Positions 6,182 through 6,912 of a DNA stretch of 6,912 nt are shown in pieces; the first letter of the stretch is position 1; each line of letters begins with the position of its first letter. Source of the stretch: Cloacimonetes bacterium TCS62 (lineage in GTDB: Bacteria > Cloacimonadota > Cloacimonadia > Cloacimonadales > TCS61). The DNA is taken from assembly GCA_001577185.1 (NCBI GenBank), contig LSCM01000069.1, positions 1 through 6,912 of the forward strand, given 5' to 3'. Under the pieces are notes generated by a model. It did no database searches. It was not told the DNA's origin and saw only the letters and a program-made list of their open reading frames with translations. The position numbers and the translations under genes were made by a program.

Positions 6182-6912
6182 ATGCGCAATGTTAATGTAA
6201 AAAAGATCATTTCCAAAGTCAAGAAGTTATGCATTGATGCTAATTTGCATTTAGGAGATGATGTGATTTCTAAGATTAAAGAATTTCAAGAAGATGAGGA
6301 ATCTGAAACTGCAAAAGAAGTACTTTCTATTTTGCTTGAAAATTATGAATTAGCAGCTCGGGAAAGAATGCCAATTTGTCAAGATACTGGAGTAGCTGTC
6401 GTTTTCATTGAATTAGGACAAGAGGTTCATATCGAAGGTGGAGATTTTGTTAAAGCTATCAATGAAGGCGTTCGAGAGGGTTATAAGGAAGGATATTTAA
6501 GAAAATCTATGGTGGATGATCCTGTGATCGATAGAATAAATACAAAAGATAATACACCTGCAATTATCTATACTGACATTGTTCCCGGTGACCAACTAAA
6601 AATTACTATCGCTCCCAAAGGGGGAGGTAGCGAAAATATGAGCGAAGTTAAAATGATGAAAGCTGCTGATGGAATTGAAGGTGTGATAGATTTTGTGGTA
6701 GATCGCGTAAAACGTTCTGGTGGAAATCCTTGCCCACCAATTGTCGTAGGTGTGGGGTTAGGTGGAAATTTTGAGCAAAGCGCTTTGTTAGCGAAAAAAT
6801 CACTTTTGCGCCCTTTAACTGAAACAAATCCAGAAAAAAAATGGGCTGAAGTAGAATTAGAAATACTGAAAAAGATAAATGACCTGGGAATTGGACCACA
6901 AGGACTTGGTGG
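6182..6912 (+). CDS. fumA: Fumarate hydratase class I, alpha subunit, 3' end outside window
   Basis: Start of a two-subunit, oxygen-sensitive 4Fe-4S fumarase (fumarate + water to malate) or of the related L(+)-tartrate dehydratase alpha subunit; the neighbours strongly favour fumarase. The visible 243 codons have no stop, and alpha subunits are usually about 280 residues, so roughly 40 residues are missing. Diagnostic motifs are PICQDTG with cluster ligand C66, the KGGGSENMS loop (146-154), NPCPP with cluster ligand C184, the GVGLGG stretch (190-195), and GPQGLGG at the window edge. The third cluster cysteine should lie just beyond the window. The beta subunit gene (ttdB/fumB type) is expected next. 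The reading frame continues unbroken to base 6912, which is why it has no end here. It completes the succinyl-CoA to malate series begun by sucCD and the frd-like genes. Confidence 0.93.
   Translation, partial: MRNVNVKKIISKVKKLCIDANLHLGDDVISKIKEFQEDEESETAKEVLSILLENYELAARERMPICQDTGVAVVFIELGQEVHIEGGDFVKAINEGVREGYKEGYLRKSMVDDPVIDRINTKDNTPAIIYTDIVPGDQLKITIAPKGGGSENMSEVKMMKAADGIEGVIDFVVDRVKRSGGNPCPPIVVGVGLGGNFEQSALLAKKSLLRPLTETNPEKKWAEVELEILKKINDLGIGPQGLG

Noticed and set aside
6648..6899. 83-codon open frame on the minus strand inside the fumarase gene
   Set aside because: It is opposite conserved fumarase motifs (NPCPP, GVGLGG) and looks like a chance frame. Its hydrophobic stretch is not evidence of a membrane protein.
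1..6912. CRISPR array, tRNA/rRNA gene, transposase or inverted terminal repeats
   Set aside because: The window is almost fully coding with very short gaps, and no repeated units, RNA-like structures or transposase motifs were found by eye.

Overview
The window is one densely packed, plus-strand stretch of central carbon metabolism, apparently a single operon that continues past both ends. Eight genes are visible: a 5'-open HdrC-like iron-sulfur protein, an HdrB-like protein with two CCG domains, an SdhB/FrdB-like iron-sulfur protein, an SdhA/FrdA-like flavoprotein, sucC, sucD, a small DUF559 endonuclease-like protein, and the 3'-open alpha subunit of an iron-sulfur (class I) fumarase. Gaps between genes are 8 to 26 bases, and sucC and sucD overlap by 4 bases. 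I see no internal promoter, terminator, RNA gene, repeat array or mobile-element end.

Organism: AT-rich, with clear Shine-Dalgarno sequences (AGGAG/AAGGAGG type) before most genes. The oxygen-labile enzyme types (non-cubane CCG clusters, class I fumarase, many 4Fe-4S ferredoxin motifs) point to a strict anaerobe. The combination would suit a low-GC anaerobe such as a member of Cloacimonadota. That placement is an inference of low confidence; the strong Shine-Dalgarno sequences argue against Bacteroidota proper.

Layout: bases 1-3707 encode a four-subunit redox module. The flavoprotein has the fumarate reductase/succinate dehydrogenase active-site residues. Its iron-sulfur partner carries a 2Fe-2S and two 4Fe-4S motifs. 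HdrC and HdrB-like subunits come just before. No membrane-anchor gene and no HdrA is present in the window, so the complex looks soluble or peripherally bound. It resembles in concept the thiol:fumarate reductase of methanogens (TfrAB) and the SdhE-type (CCG-domain) fumarate reductases, but with HdrB and HdrC as separate proteins. Bases 3730-5771 encode succinyl-CoA synthetase. Bases 5780-6160 hold the DUF559 gene, an AT-rich outlier with no ribosome binding site that interrupts the metabolic series. From base 6182 the fumarase alpha subunit begins; its beta subunit is expected downstream.

Together the enzymes connect succinyl-CoA, succinate, fumarate and malate, three consecutive steps of the TCA cycle. 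These could run oxidatively (for example in amino-acid or propionate oxidation) or reductively (fumarate respiration or succinate/propionate formation). The sequence does not settle the direction or the electron partner of the Hdr-like subunits. The most interesting points are the Hdr-linked fumarate reductase and the DUF559 gene lodged in the operon.
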